A model generated the notes under the pieces. The model saw nothing but the letters and a program-made list of their open reading frames with translations. It was not told the DNA's origin and did no database searches. From Streptomyces sp. YIM 130001 (GTDB lineage Bacteria; Actinomycetota; Actinomycetes; Streptomycetales; Streptomycetaceae), in NCBI RefSeq assembly GCF_003574445.1, contig NZ_KZ984562.1, positions 83,013 through 147,012 of the forward strand: 64,000 nucleotides of DNA, in the 5' to 3' direction. Below, piece after piece: positions 8,438 through 18,015 of this stretch (positions are counted from its first letter, which is position 1; every line of letters starts with the position of its first letter). The position numbers and the translations under genes are program-made.

Positions 8438-11299
8438 TTGTCCCCGACCAGCGAGACCGCACCAGGCGGCCGCCGACTCGTCATCGTCGAGTCGCCTGCC
8501 AAGGCGAAGACGATCAAGGGCTACCTGGGCCCCGGCTATGTCGTCGAGGCGAGTGTCGGGCACATCCGCGACCTCCCGAACGGCGCCGCCGAGGTGCCCG
8601 ACAAGTACACGGGCGAGGTGCGCCGCCTCGGGGTGGACGTCGAGCACGACTTCCAGCCGATCTACGTGGTCAACGCGGACAAGAAAGCACAGGTCAAAAA
8701 GCTCAAGGACCTGCTCAAGGATTCCGACGAACTCTTCCTCGCCACGGATGAGGACCGCGAGGGCGAGGCCATCGCGTGGCATCTCCTCGAAGTCCTGAAG
8801 CCCAAGGTCCCGGTCAAGCGCATGGTGTTCCACGAGATCACCAAGGCCGCCATTCAGGGCGCCGTCGCCAATCCGCGCGAGCTCAACAAGCGCATGGTCG
8901 ATGCCCAGGAGACCCGCCGCATCCTCGACCGCCTCTACGGCTACGAGGTCTCGCCGGTCCTGTGGAAGAAGGTCATGCCGCGCCTGTCGGCCGGCCGCGT
9001 GCAGTCGGTCGCCACCCGGCTCGTCGTCGAGCGTGAACGCGAGCGCATCGCCTTCCGCTCCGCCGAGTACTGGGACCTCACCGGCACCTTCGGCACCGGC
9101 CGCACCGGTGACGCGTCCGACCCGTCGAAGCTGGTCGCACGGCTCACCGCCGTCGACGGCAAGCGCATCGCGCAGGGCCGCGACTTCGACTCGGTCGGGC
9201 AGCTCAAGAGCGACACCCTGCACCTGGACGAGACCAACGCCCGCGCTCTCGCCGCGGCTCTCGAGGACACGCAGTTCGCGGTCCGCTCCGTCGAGTCCAA
9301 GCCGTACCGCCGCTCGCCGTACGCCCCGTTCCGTACGACGACCCTGCAGCAGGAGGCCTCGCGCAAGCTCGGCTTCGGCGCGAAGGCGACCATGCAGGTG
9401 GCCCAGAAGCTGTACGAGAACGGCTTCATCACCTACATGCGTACGGACTCCACGACCCTGTCCGACACGGCGGTCACCGCGGCCCGCGCCCAGGTCACCC
9501 AGCTCTACGGCAGCAGCTACCTGCCGGACAAGCCCCGCACGTACGCCGGCAAGGTCAAGAACGCGCAGGAGGCGCACGAGGCGATCCGTCCCTCCGGCGA
9601 CCGCTTCCGCACTCCGGCCGAAACCGGCCTGGGCGGCGACCAGTTCCGGCTCTACGAGCTGATCTGGAAGCGGACCGTCGCCTCCCAGATGAAGGACGCG
9701 ACCGGCAACTCGGTCACCGTCAAGATCGCCGGTACCGCGAGCGACGGCCGCGACGCCGAGTTCAGCGCCTCCGGCAAGACGATCACCTTCCACGGCTTCC
9801 TCAAGGCCTACGTCGAGGGCGCCGACGACCCGAACGCGGAGCTGGACGACCGCGAGCGGCGCCTCCCGCAGGTAGCCGAGGGCGACGGCCTGAGCGCCGA
9901 CGAGCTCGCGGTCGACGGCCACGCGACCAAGCCTCCGGCCCGGTACACCGAGGCCAGCCTGGTCAAGGAGCTCGAAGAGCGCGAGATCGGCCGCCCGTCC
10001 ACCTACGCCTCGATCATCGGGACGATCCTGGACCGCGGTTACGTCTTCAAGAAGGGCACCGCCCTGGTGCCGTCCTTCCTGTCCTTCGCCGTGGTCAATC
10101 TCCTGGAGAAGCACTTCGGCCGGCTCGTCGACTACGGGTTCACGGCCAGCATGGAGGACGACCTCGACCGCATCGCGCGCGGCGAGGCACAGTCCGTGCC
10201 GTGGCTGAGGCGCTTCTACTTCGGCGAGGGCGACGCCTCGGGCGCGGCCTCGGACGCGGGCAACGGCGACGGGGACCACCTCGGCGGCCTCAAGGAACTC
10301 GTCACCGACCTGGGCGCGATCGACGCCCGCGAGGTCTCCTCGTTCCCCATCAGCGACGACGTCGTACTCCGCGTCGGCCGCTACGGCCCCTACGTCGAGC
10401 GCGGCGAGAAGGGTGCCGAGAACCACCAGCGCGCCGACGTGCCCGACGACCTCGCACCCGACGAGCTGACCGTCGATCTCGCGGAGGAGCTGCTCGCCAA
10501 GCCCAGCGGCGACTTCGCGCTCGGCACGGACCCGTCGACCGGCCGCGAGATCATCGCCAAGGACGGCCGGTACGGCCCCTACGTCACCGAGGTGCTCCCC
10601 GAGGGCACCCCGAAGACGGGCAAGAACGCCGTGAAGCCGCGGACCGCCTCGCTGTTCAAGTCGATGTCCCTGGACACCGTCACGCTCGAGGACGCGCTCA
10701 AGCTGATGTCGCTGCCGCGCGTGGTCGGCCAGGACGCCGAGGGCGTCGACATCACCGCGCAGAACGGCCGGTACGGCCCGTACCTCAAGAAGGGCACCGA
10801 CTCGCGCTCCCTGGAGACCGAGGAGCAGCTCTTCGCGATCACCGTCGACGAAGCGCTCGCGATCTACGCCCAGCCCAAGCAGCGCGGCCGGGCCGCCGCC
10901 AAGCCGCCGCTCAAGGAGCTCGGTGAGGACCCGGTCAGCGGCAAGCCCGTGGTGGTGAAGGACGGCCGCTTCGGCGCGTACGTCACCGACGGCGAGACGA
11001 ACGCGACGCTCAGGGCCGCCGACTCCGTCGAGGAGATCACCGCCGAGCGCGGCTTCGAACTGCTCGAGGAGAAGCGGGCCAAGGGCCCCGCCAAGAAGAC
11101 CGCGAAGAAGGCGGCCAAGAAGGCGCCCGCCAAGAAGACCGCGGCCAAGAAGACGACGGCGAAGAAGACCGCCGCCAAGAAGACCACGACGGCCAAGAAG
11201 GCCGCCGAGAAGGCGCCCGCCAAGAAGACGACGGCCAAGAAGGCCGCCCCGGCGAAGAAGACGACCGCATCGGCGGCGTCCGCGTCCTCGGAGGACTGA
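8438..11299 (+). CDS. topA: DNA topoisomerase I
   Basis: Type IA topoisomerase of 953 residues that relaxes negative supercoils. The TOPRIM domain opens with LVIVESPAKAKTIKGYLG and carries the acidic ATDEDREGEAIAWH motif that binds Mg2+. The catalytic Tyr is in YMRTDSTT, near residue 332. The C-terminal region has repeats of the form GRYGPYV followed by a Lys/Ala-rich tail (about residues 883-945, many AKK units). Streptomyces enzymes are known to use this basic tail in place of zinc fingers for processivity. The TTG start at 8438 gives the length and N-terminus typical of the genus, with GGAGAG about 11 bases upstream; a GTG at 8384 is the alternative. Confidence 0.95.
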   Translation: MSPTSETAPGGRRLVIVESPAKAKTIKGYLGPGYVVEASVGHIRDLPNGAAEVPDKYTGEVRRLGVDVEHDFQPIYVVNADKKAQVKKLKDLLKDSDELFLATDEDREGEAIAWHLLEVLKPKVPVKRMVFHEITKAAIQGAVANPRELNKRMVDAQETRRILDRLYGYEVSPVLWKKVMPRLSAGRVQSVATRLVVERERERIAFRSAEYWDLTGTFGTGRTGDASDPSKLVARLTAVDGKRIAQGRDFDSVGQLKSDTLHLDETNARALAAALEDTQFAVRSVESKPYRRSPYAPFRTTTLQQEASRKLGFGAKATMQVAQKLYENGFITYMRTDSTTLSDTAVTAARAQVTQLYGSSYLPDKPRTYAGKVKNAQEAHEAIRPSGDRFRTPAETGLGGDQFRLYELIWKRTVASQMKDATGNSVTVKIAGTASDGRDAEFSASGKTITFHGFLKAYVEGADDPNAELDDRERRLPQVAEGDGLSADELAVDGHATKPPARYTEASLVKELEEREIGRPSTYASIIGTILDRGYVFKKGTALVPSFLSFAVVNLLEKHFGRLVDYGFTASMEDDLDRIARGEAQSVPWLRRFYFGEGDASGAASDAGNGDGDHLGGLKELVTDLGAIDAREVSSFPISDDVVLRVGRYGPYVERGEKGAENHQRADVPDDLAPDELTVDLAEELLAKPSGDFALGTDPSTGREIIAKDGRYGPYVTEVLPEGTPKTGKNAVKPRTASLFKSMSLDTVTLEDALKLMSLPRVVGQDAEGVDITAQNGRYGPYLKKGTDSRSLETEEQLFAITVDEALAIYAQPKQRGRAAAKPPLKELGEDPVSGKPVVVKDGRFGAYVTDGETNATLRAADSVEEITAERGFELLEEKRAKGPAKKTAKKAAKKAPAKKTAAKKTTAKKTAAKKTTTAKKAAEKAPAKKTTAKKAAPAKKTTASAASASSED

Positions 11300-11322
11300 A
11301 AAGCGCCGTTCTGCACCACCCT

Positions 11323-11354
11323 GAAGCCCCGTCCGTTTGTTCGGACGGGGCTTC
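11323..11354 (+). terminator. Terminator between topA and tmk
   Basis: A perfect 13-bp stem (11323-11335 with 11342-11354) has the loop TTTGTT. It lies 23 bp after the topA stop and 33 bp before tmk, so tmk probably has its own transcript or depends on readthrough. Confidence 0.8.
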
Positions 11355-11386
11355 GGAGTGTCAGGGCCTGCCGATAGGCTGTCGGG

Positions 11387-14300
11387 ATGACGCGAGCGGA
11401 CCAGCAGGCGGTCGGGAACGGCGACCGCGACGATGCCCTGGCGGCCGATTCCCGGGAGCGCGCCGTCCGCGCCCTCCTCAGGACCGCCCCGCTGAAGCGC
11501 CTGTGGAGCGCCCACTTCGTGGGGAGCGTGGGCGACGCACTCGCCCTCCTCGTCCTGGTGGTACTCGCCTGGCAGGCAGCCCGGGTCGAAGGGGCCTTCG
11601 GCGGCGGGTACCGCGGGGAGGCCTTCGCCGTCGCGTCCGTCTTCGGCGTACGGATCCTCGCGACCCTGCTCTTCGGCGCGGTCCTGCTCGGGCCGCTCAC
11701 CGCCCTGACCGCGCCCGGCGGCCCGCTGGACCGGCGCTGGACCATGATCGTGTCCGACGGTCTGCGGGCACTGCTGCTCATCGTGGCGCCGCTGTGGGTC
11801 GACTGGACGCCGGACAGCGCACTCGCCGTGCTGCTCGTGACGGGGTTCGTGGTCGGAGTCACCGAGCGGTTCTGGACGGTCGCGCGGGAGAGTGCGGCGC
11901 CCGCGCTGCTGCCCGCGCCGCCGATCGAGGGCGCGGCGGTCCGGCCGCTGCCCGACCATCTGGACGCGCTCCGCCGGCTGTCGCTGCGCACGGCGTTCGT
12001 CTCGTTGCCCGTGGCGGCGCTGGCGCTGATCGGGTTCACGCTGATCGGCAATCTGATCGGCGCCGGTGTCGTCTGGTTCGAGCAGCACCAGGCCGCCCTC
12101 GCCTCGTACGTCGCGGCCGGACTCTTCGCGGCCTCGCTGTCCGTCATCTACTTCATCGAATTCCCCGACACCGAGACGCCGCGAGCGCGCTCCCCGCTGG
12201 AGGGACTGCGCCGGCCCAAGAACGGATCGGGTGTCGACAAGGGACGCACCAGCGCCGTCCCGCTGATCGTCCTCGCCTGCGCCGCGGTCGCCGGCGCGAT
12301 CGCGGCCTCGGTCGCCGTCGCCGTACTGCACACCGAGGACCTCTCCGGCGGGCCCGTCCTCTTCGGGCTTCTGGTCGTCGGCCTGACCGGCGGCTCCGCG
12401 GTCGGGATCCGGGTGGCGCCCTCGGTGCTGCCGGCCCTGTCCCGGCGTCGGCTGCTCGCCCTCGCGACCGCCGTCACCGGCGTCGCCCTGCTTGCCGCGG
12501 GTCTGGTGCCCGACCCGACGACCGTGCTCCTGATCGTCACGCTCGCCGGCCTCGCCGCCGGTGTCGCGGCCAACACCGGGCACGCCCTCCTCGACCTCGA
12601 GGTCGAGGACTCCCGCCGTGCCCGGACCACCGAGCACCTGCAGGCCGTGGTCCGGCTGACGATCGGCGTCGGGGCACTCGCCGCGCCGCTGCTCGCGGCG
12701 GCCATCGGCCCGCACCGCCTGGTCTCCGGCAAGTTCGTGTTCGCCCACGGCGGCGCCGCCTTCACGCTGATGCTGGCCGGCGCGCTGCTGCTGCCGGTCG
12801 CCGCCCTGGTTCTCGCCCGTACCGACGACCGTTCCGGAGTCCCGCTGCGGCGCGACCTCGGTGAGGCGCTGCGCGGCGGCGACCCGGTGCAGGCACCGGC
12901 CGCCACCGGCTTCTTCCTCGCTCTCGAGGGCGGGGACGGCGCGGGCAAGTCGACCCAGGCCCAGGCTCTGGCCGACTGGATCAGGTCCAAGGGCCACGAG
13001 GTCGTGCTCACCCGCGAGCCGGGCGCCACCCCGGTCGGCAAGCGGCTCCGCTCGATCCTGCTCGACGTCTCGTCGGCCGGACTCTCGCACCGCGCGGAGG
13101 CCCTGCTCTACGCGGCGGACCGCGCCGAGCACGTCGACACCGTCGTACGGCCCGCCCTGGAGCGCGGCGCCGTGGTCATCTCCGACCGGTACATCGACTC
13201 CTCCGTCGCCTACCAGGGCGCGGGCCGCGACCTGTCGCCGACCGAGGTGGCGCGGATCTCGCGCTGGGCCACCGACGGCCTGGTGCCGCATCTGACGGTG
13301 CTGCTCGACGTCTCGCCGGAGGCCGCCCGCGAGCGCTTCACGGAGGCGCCGGACCGGCTCGAGTCGGAGCCGGCCGAGTTCCACGCGCGCGTACGGTCCG
13401 GCTTCCTGACCCTCGCCGCGGCCGACCCGGGCCGCTACGTGGTGGTCGACGCGGCGCAGGACCCCGAGGCCGTCACCACGGTCGTACGGCACCGGCTGGA
13501 CCGCATGCTGCCGCTCTCCGACGCCGAGGTGAAGGCCCAGGAGGAGGCGCGCAAGGCGGCCGAGGAGGAGGCCAGGCGGAAGGCCGAGGAGGAGGCCGCG
13601 CGCAAGGCCGAGGAGGAGCGGCTCGAGCGCGAGCGCCAGGAGCAGCTCGCCCAGCTCCGCGCCGAGGAGGAGGAACGCAAGCGGCGCGAGGTCGAGGAGG
13701 CCCGCCGGGTCGAGGCCGAACGCCGCGCGGAGGAGGCCCGGCAGCAGGCCGAGGAGGCCCGCCGTCTCGCCGAGGAGGAGCGCAGGCGGCGCGAGGCCGA
13801 GGAGCAGGTGCGGGCGGCCGAGGAGGAGCGCCGGCGCCGGCAGGCCGAGGAGGAGGAGCGGCTGCGCGCCGAGGCCGAGGAACGGCGCCTTGAGAAGCAG
13901 CGCAAGGCCGAGGAATCCCTGCTGCGGGCGGAAGAGGCACGTCGGGCCGCGGAGGCCGCGGCCGCGGCGGGGGCCGGTCCGCAGGTCGATTCCGGCTCAG
14001 GTTCCGCTTCCGGCTCGGGTGACGATTCCCCTGCCGCCGAGCAATCGGCGCAACCGGTCGCCGACAACGAGACCACGGTGCCCACCCCGGTCGTGGGCAA
14101 CGAAGTGACCGTGCCCACGCCGATTCCGGACAGCGAGACGACGGTGCCGACGCCGGTCTTCCTACCGCCGTCCGACGGCTCCGCCTCGCCCGCCGACGAG
14201 ACGACGGTCCTGCCCGCGGTGCCCGACGGCCCCGCGAACGACGAGACGGCCGTACTGCCGCAGCCGCCCGCTCCGGAGGACGGCGGACCGGCCGGCACCG

Positions 14301-14530
14301 ACACCGGTTCCGGCCGGGTACCGCCCGGCTACTTCCGGGGCGAGCGCCCGGCGCAGGGCGGCGAGGACCACACCCGCGAACTCCCGCAGGTCGACTCGTC
14401 CGCCGAGCCCCAGCGCCGCCGTCCGCGTTCGGACTGGGCGGAGGAGACCCCGCTCGACGACCTGCCCACCCTTGCCGACGAACTCCTCGGCCCGCACGAC
14501 GAGGACAAGGGCGGCCGCGGCCGCCGCTGA
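11387..14530 (+). CDS. tmk: MFS-like membrane domain / thymidylate kinase / coiled-coil fusion
   Basis: A 1047-residue three-part protein. Residues about 35-500 are an MFS-like bundle of hydrophobic helices. Residues about 505-715 are a full thymidylate kinase with P-loop EGGDGAGKST, the TREPG motif and the DRY motif (ISDRYIDSSVAYQG); it phosphorylates dTMP to dTDP. Residues about 715-870 are a long Glu/Arg-rich coiled coil. The tail (870-1047) is acidic, Pro-rich and probably disordered, with five ETTVPTP- or ETTVLP-type repeats. As the only tmk here, the kinase domain is presumably the essential one. The fusion would tether dTTP synthesis to the membrane. A similar long Tmk occurs in other streptomycetes. 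holB follows 158 bp later. Confidence 0.92.
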   Translation: MTRADQQAVGNGDRDDALAADSRERAVRALLRTAPLKRLWSAHFVGSVGDALALLVLVVLAWQAARVEGAFGGGYRGEAFAVASVFGVRILATLLFGAVLLGPLTALTAPGGPLDRRWTMIVSDGLRALLLIVAPLWVDWTPDSALAVLLVTGFVVGVTERFWTVARESAAPALLPAPPIEGAAVRPLPDHLDALRRLSLRTAFVSLPVAALALIGFTLIGNLIGAGVVWFEQHQAALASYVAAGLFAASLSVIYFIEFPDTETPRARSPLEGLRRPKNGSGVDKGRTSAVPLIVLACAAVAGAIAASVAVAVLHTEDLSGGPVLFGLLVVGLTGGSAVGIRVAPSVLPALSRRRLLALATAVTGVALLAAGLVPDPTTVLLIVTLAGLAAGVAANTGHALLDLEVEDSRRARTTEHLQAVVRLTIGVGALAAPLLAAAIGPHRLVSGKFVFAHGGAAFTLMLAGALLLPVAALVLARTDDRSGVPLRRDLGEALRGGDPVQAPAATGFFLALEGGDGAGKSTQAQALADWIRSKGHEVVLTREPGATPVGKRLRSILLDVSSAGLSHRAEALLYAADRAEHVDTVVRPALERGAVVISDRYIDSSVAYQGAGRDLSPTEVARISRWATDGLVPHLTVLLDVSPEAARERFTEAPDRLESEPAEFHARVRSGFLTLAAADPGRYVVVDAAQDPEAVTTVVRHRLDRMLPLSDAEVKAQEEARKAAEEEARRKAEEEAARKAEEERLERERQEQLAQLRAEEEERKRREVEEARRVEAERRAEEARQQAEEARRLAEEERRRREAEEQVRAAEEERRRRQAEEEERLRAEAEERRLEKQRKAEESLLRAEEARRAAEAAAAAGAGPQVDSGSGSASGSGDDSPAAEQSAQPVADNETTVPTPVVGNEVTVPTPIPDSETTVPTPVFLPPSDGSASPADETTVLPAVPDGPANDETAVLPQPPAPEDGGPAGTDTGSGRVPPGYFRGERPAQGGEDHTRELPQVDSSAEPQRRRPRSDWAEETPLDDLPTLADELLGPHDEDKGGRGRR

Positions 14531-14688
14531 GCACCGGCGGTCCGCCGCGTGGTCCGGCGTTGTCGGACCCGTGCTCCACAATGGACCGGCACGATCGGGC
14601 GCGCCGCCGCAGTCCCGGCAGGCCCGGGCGCCCGGGCCGGGGGAGCGCGCGACGGGCAGCTGTGGAACGACGCGAAAGGCGGTGCCGC

Positions 14689-15894
14689 ATGGCCGTATGG
14701 GACGACCTGGTGGGCCAGGAACGGGTCTCGGCGCAGCTCGACGGCGCGGCCAGGGACGCGGACGCCCGGGTCACGGCCGAGGCGCAGCGGGCGGAGGTGC
14801 CCGAGGCGTCGAGGATGACCCACGCCTGGCTGTTCACCGGTCCGCCGGGCTCCGGCCGTTCCACCGCAGCCCGCGCGTTCGCCGCCGCCCTGCAGTGCAC
14901 CAGCCCGGACCGCGCGCTCGGCGGCGCACCGGGCTGCGGCTTCTGCGACGGCTGCCACACCAGCCTCGTCGGCACCCACGCGGACGTCGAGGTGGTCCGC
15001 ACCGACCTGCTGAGCATCGGCGTCAAGGAGACCCGTGACCTCGTACGCCGCGCGCAGATGTCGCCCGCGGGCGGCCGTTGGCAGGTCATCGTGCTCGAGG
15101 ACGCCGACCGCCTCACCGAGGGCGCGGGGAACGTCCTCCTGAAGGCCGTCGAGGAGCCCGCCCCCCGCACGGTGTGGCTCCTGTGCGCGCCCTCCATCGA
15201 GGACGTCCTGCCGACGATCCGCTCCCGCTGCCGCCACCTCGTCCTGAGTACCCCGTCGGTGGCCGCGGTCGCGGACATGCTGGTCCGCAGGGACGGCATC
15301 GAACCGGAGGTGGCCGCGACCGCCGCCGCCGCGACCCAGGGACACATCGGCCGCGCCCGCCGGCTCGCCACCGACGAGCGGGCACGCGCGCGCCGGGCGG
15401 CGGTACTGCGTATGCCGCTCCGGGTGGCCGACGTCGGTGGCTGCCTCAAGGCGGCCCAGGAGCTGATCGACGCCGCCGCCGAGGACGCGAAACAGGTCGC
15501 CGAGGAGATCGACACCAAGGAGACCGAGGAACTGCGGGCCGCCATGGGCGCGGCCGAGGGCGGCCGGATGCCGCGCGGCACGGCCGGCGCCATGAAGGAG
15601 CTCGAGGACCGCCAGAAGCGCCGCAGGACCAGAACCCAGCGCGACAGTCTCGACCTCGCCCTGATCGACCTGACGGCCTTCTACCGCGACGTCCTCGCGC
15701 TCCAGCTCGGCTCCCGCATCGCCCTGGCCAACACCGACCAGCAGGACGCGCTCGAGCGGCTGTCCCGGGAGGGATCCCCGGAGGGCACGCTCCGCCGCAT
15801 CGAGGCGATCGGCGCCTGCCGCACGGCCCTCGACCGCAACGTCGCACCGCTGCTCGCCGTCGAGGCGATGGCCGTCTCGCTGCGCTCCGGCTGA
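14689..15894 (+). CDS. holB: DNA polymerase III subunit delta'
   Basis: Clamp-loader subunit of 401 residues. The AAA+ domain has the P-loop GPPGSGRST with Arg in place of the usual Lys, a four-Cys zinc module (CTS...GCGFCDGCH) near residues 70-90, and the VLLKAVEEP and RSRCRH motifs typical of HolB. The altered P-loop fits delta', which is usually not an active ATPase but supplies an arginine finger. The ATG at 14689 is chosen because the protein then begins MAVWDDLVGQE, the family's usual N-terminus; AAAGG lies upstream. It sits next to tmk, the normal bacterial tmk-holB neighbourhood. Confidence 0.93.
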   Translation: MAVWDDLVGQERVSAQLDGAARDADARVTAEAQRAEVPEASRMTHAWLFTGPPGSGRSTAARAFAAALQCTSPDRALGGAPGCGFCDGCHTSLVGTHADVEVVRTDLLSIGVKETRDLVRRAQMSPAGGRWQVIVLEDADRLTEGAGNVLLKAVEEPAPRTVWLLCAPSIEDVLPTIRSRCRHLVLSTPSVAAVADMLVRRDGIEPEVAATAAAATQGHIGRARRLATDERARARRAAVLRMPLRVADVGGCLKAAQELIDAAAEDAKQVAEEIDTKETEELRAAMGAAEGGRMPRGTAGAMKELEDRQKRRRTRTQRDSLDLALIDLTAFYRDVLALQLGSRIALANTDQQDALERLSREGSPEGTLRRIEAIGACRTALDRNVAPLLAVEAMAVSLRSG

Positions 15895-16018
15895 CCGGAG
15901 CCGCGGCCCGCACGGCCCGTACGCCGCCGGACGCGCAGCCGCGACGTCCCTCACCCGTACGAGCCCGGCCGGACACGGAGTGTGCATGCATGCTCGTCGG
16001 AGAGTTACGCTCGCGGGC

Positions 16019-17557
16019 ATGGAATCCAGGCGACCTCTGCTCCGCACCGGCGGCTCCCTGCTCGCGGCCGCTGCGCTGCTCATCTCCGGCTGTTCGTCGG
16101 GGAGTTCGTCCACAGGCGCCTCGTCCTCCGCGCTCCCCGCCAGTACTCCGGAGGGTCTCGAGAAGTACTACGACCAGAAGCTCGACTGGCGCGACTGCGG
16201 TGTCCCCGGCTTCCAGTGCAGCACCATGAGGGCGCCCCTCGACTACGAGGAGCCCTCGGCCGGCGACATCAAGCTCGCGGTCGCCCGCAAGAAGGCCACC
16301 GGCCCCGGCAAGCGACTCGGCACCCTCCAGGTCAACCCGGGCGGCCCGGGTGGCTCCGCGATCGAGTACCTCCAGGCGTACGCGGGCATCGGCTTCCCCG
16401 AGCCGGTCCGCGCGCAGTACGACATGGTCGCCGTCGACCCCCGCGGCGTGGCCCGCAGCGAGCCGGTGAAGTGCCTGGACGGCGCCCGCATGGACGCCTA
16501 CACCGAGACCGACATGACTCCGGACGACAAGGGCGAGCAGAAGCAGCTGGTGGCCTCGTTCAAGGAGTTCGCGCAGGGCTGCGAGAAGAACTCGCGCCGG
16601 ATGCTGCCGCACGTCTCCACGGTCGAGGCGGCCCGCGACATGGACGTCCTGCGGGCCGCACTCGGCGACAAGAAGCTGCAGTACGTCGGCGCCTCGTACG
16701 GCACGTTCCTCGGCGCGACGTACGCCGGTCTCTTCCCGCAGCGCACGGGCCGCCTCGTCCTGGACGGCGCCATGGACCCGTCGCTGCCGGCCCGCCGGAT
16801 GAACCGGGACCAGACGGCCGGCTTCGAGACCGCCTTCCAGGCCTTCGCCCGTGACTGCGTCAAGCTCAAGGACTGCCCCCTCGGCACCAAGTCACCGGCG
16901 GACGCGGGCAGCCGCCTGAAGGACTTCTTCCGCCGCCTCGACTCCAAGCCGATCCCGACCGGCGAGAACCGCACTCTCGGTGAGGCGCTCGCCACCACCG
17001 GCGTGATCGCCGCGATGTACGACGAGGCGACCTGGCCCCAGCTCAGGGACAGCCTCACCACCGCCATCAAGGAGAACGACGGCTCGGGCCTGCTCGCCCT
17101 CTCGGACAGCTACTACGAGCGCGAGCCGAACGGCAAGTACGCGAACCTGATGTCCGCCAACGCCGCGGTCAACTGCCTGGACCTGCCCCCCGCGTTCAAG
17201 AACCCCGAGGACGTCGTCAAGGGCCTCCCCGACTTCGAGAAGGCGTCCCCGGTCTTCGGCGAGGGCCTCGCCTGGGCCTCCCTGAACTGCTCGAACTGGC
17301 CGGTCGACGCCTCCGGCACCGCCCACCGCATCCAGGCCGAGGACGCGGCCCCGATCCTGGTCGTCGGCACCACCCGCGACCCCGCCACGCCCTACAAGTG
17401 GGCGCAGGCCCTCGCCGGCCAGCTCAGCTCCGGCACCCTCCTGACCTACGACGGCGACGGCCACACCGCGTACGGCCGCGGCAGCGACTGCATCGACACC
17501 GCGATCAACCGCTACCTCCTCGAGGGCAAGCCCCCGAAGGACGGCAAGAAGTGCTGA
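16019..17557 (+). CDS. Secreted alpha/beta-hydrolase lipoprotein, tripeptidyl aminopeptidase-like (SlpD/SlpE type)
   Basis: A 512-residue exported hydrolase. The signal peptide ends in the lipobox LISGC, so it is likely membrane-anchored. The hydrolase core has an oxyanion-type NPGGPGGS motif, the nucleophile elbow GASYGTFLG (Ser near residue 226) and a C-terminal TAP-like domain with the catalytic His in GDGHTAYG. These features match the Streptomyces Slp/tripeptidyl aminopeptidase family, which trims peptides at the cell surface. ATG 16019 places the basic signal-peptide start (MESRRPLLRTGG) correctly; an in-frame upstream start adds 13 residues. A hairpin terminator follows immediately. 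Confidence 0.88.
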   Translation: MESRRPLLRTGGSLLAAAALLISGCSSGSSSTGASSSALPASTPEGLEKYYDQKLDWRDCGVPGFQCSTMRAPLDYEEPSAGDIKLAVARKKATGPGKRLGTLQVNPGGPGGSAIEYLQAYAGIGFPEPVRAQYDMVAVDPRGVARSEPVKCLDGARMDAYTETDMTPDDKGEQKQLVASFKEFAQGCEKNSRRMLPHVSTVEAARDMDVLRAALGDKKLQYVGASYGTFLGATYAGLFPQRTGRLVLDGAMDPSLPARRMNRDQTAGFETAFQAFARDCVKLKDCPLGTKSPADAGSRLKDFFRRLDSKPIPTGENRTLGEALATTGVIAAMYDEATWPQLRDSLTTAIKENDGSGLLALSDSYYEREPNGKYANLMSANAAVNCLDLPPAFKNPEDVVKGLPDFEKASPVFGEGLAWASLNCSNWPVDASGTAHRIQAEDAAPILVVGTTRDPATPYKWAQALAGQLSSGTLLTYDGDGHTAYGRGSDCIDTAINRYLLEGKPPKDGKKC

Positions 17558-17561
17558 CCGG

Positions 17562-17577
17562 GGGCCCTTCGGGGCCC
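17562..17577 (+). terminator. Short GC-rich terminator hairpin
   Basis: GGGCCC / TTCG / GGGCCC tetraloop hairpin, five bases after the stop codon of the hydrolase gene. Confidence 0.45.
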
Positions 17578-17683
17578 TCACCGCCCCTGGTCCGGGGCAC
17601 CCGCAAAAGCCTGTAGACTTATGGTCGCCGCTGATGCGAACCTCTTCCCGTGCGGGAGAGGTCTTTCCGTGTCCAGCAGGCAG

Positions 17684-17757
17684 GCCGCCTTAGCTCAGAT
17701 GGCCAGAGCAACGCACTCGTAATGCGTAGGTCTCGGGTTCGAATCCCGAAGGCGGCT
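17684..17757 (+). tRNA. tRNA-Thr (anticodon CGT)
   Basis: The cloverleaf is complete: acceptor GCCGCCT with AGGCGGC (17684-17690, 17750-17756), D-stem GCTC/GAGC, anticodon stem ACGCA/TGCGT around loop CTCGTAA (anticodon CGT), and T-arm TCGGG-TTCGAAT-CCCGA. CCA is not encoded. A hairpin CCTCTTCCCG/CGGGAGAGG at 17641-17661 lies in the leader. The 3' 41 bases are part of the 43-bp att repeat, so the present 3' end may derive from the integrated element. Confidence 0.97.
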
Positions 17758-17758
17758 C
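17716..17758 (+). repeat. attL: 43-bp core in the tRNA-Thr 3' end
   Basis: Identical over 43 bp to 36084-36126 in the same orientation. It starts in the anticodon loop (CTCGTAATG) and ends one base past the tRNA gene. This is the usual position and size of attachment sites used by tyrosine integrases of Streptomyces elements. Confidence 0.92.
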
Positions 17759-17761
17759 AGT

Positions 17762-17798
17762 AAAGGCCCAGGACAGACAGCCTCTGACCTGGGCCTTT
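17762..17798 (+). terminator. Terminator after tRNA-Thr, on the element side
   Basis: A perfect 11-bp stem AAAGGCCCAGG/CCTGGGCCTTT (17762-17772, 17788-17798) has a 15-base loop and is followed by GTGCTTTTC. It lies just inside the element, so the element supplies a replacement terminator. Confidence 0.75.
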
Positions 17799-17858
17799 GT
17801 GCTTTTCTTGATCTATTCTCGGCGGTGATGTGTCCCGCTCGGGGCGCCATGATCGCCA

Positions 17859-17880
17859 CCGGTGGACAACCGGTGGACAG
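17859..17880 (+). repeat. Left subterminal repeat (tandem CCGGTGGACA)
   Basis: Two copies of CCGGTGGACA one base apart, repeated in the same orientation at 35945-35966. A third partial GGTGGAC occurs near 17931. The position about 100 bp inside attL suggests arm-type binding sites for an integrase or excisionase. Confidence 0.75.
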
Positions 17881-18015
17881 GCGTGCAGGCGGCCGACGGT
17901 CAGGTACTGGGGCAAGGGAGTCTCCGTGAACGGTGGACCTTGAGAGGGCTGGTCGGCCTGACAACGGGGAGTCGTCGAGCCGTCGGTGGATGTATGAGCG
18001 GAGCCTGATTGGCAG

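Noticed and set aside
8207..13492. Very long open frame on the minus strand opposite topA and tmk
   Set aside because: It mirrors the codon bias of the plus-strand genes, has Arg/Gly/Asp-rich content without family pattern, and runs across two clear genes.
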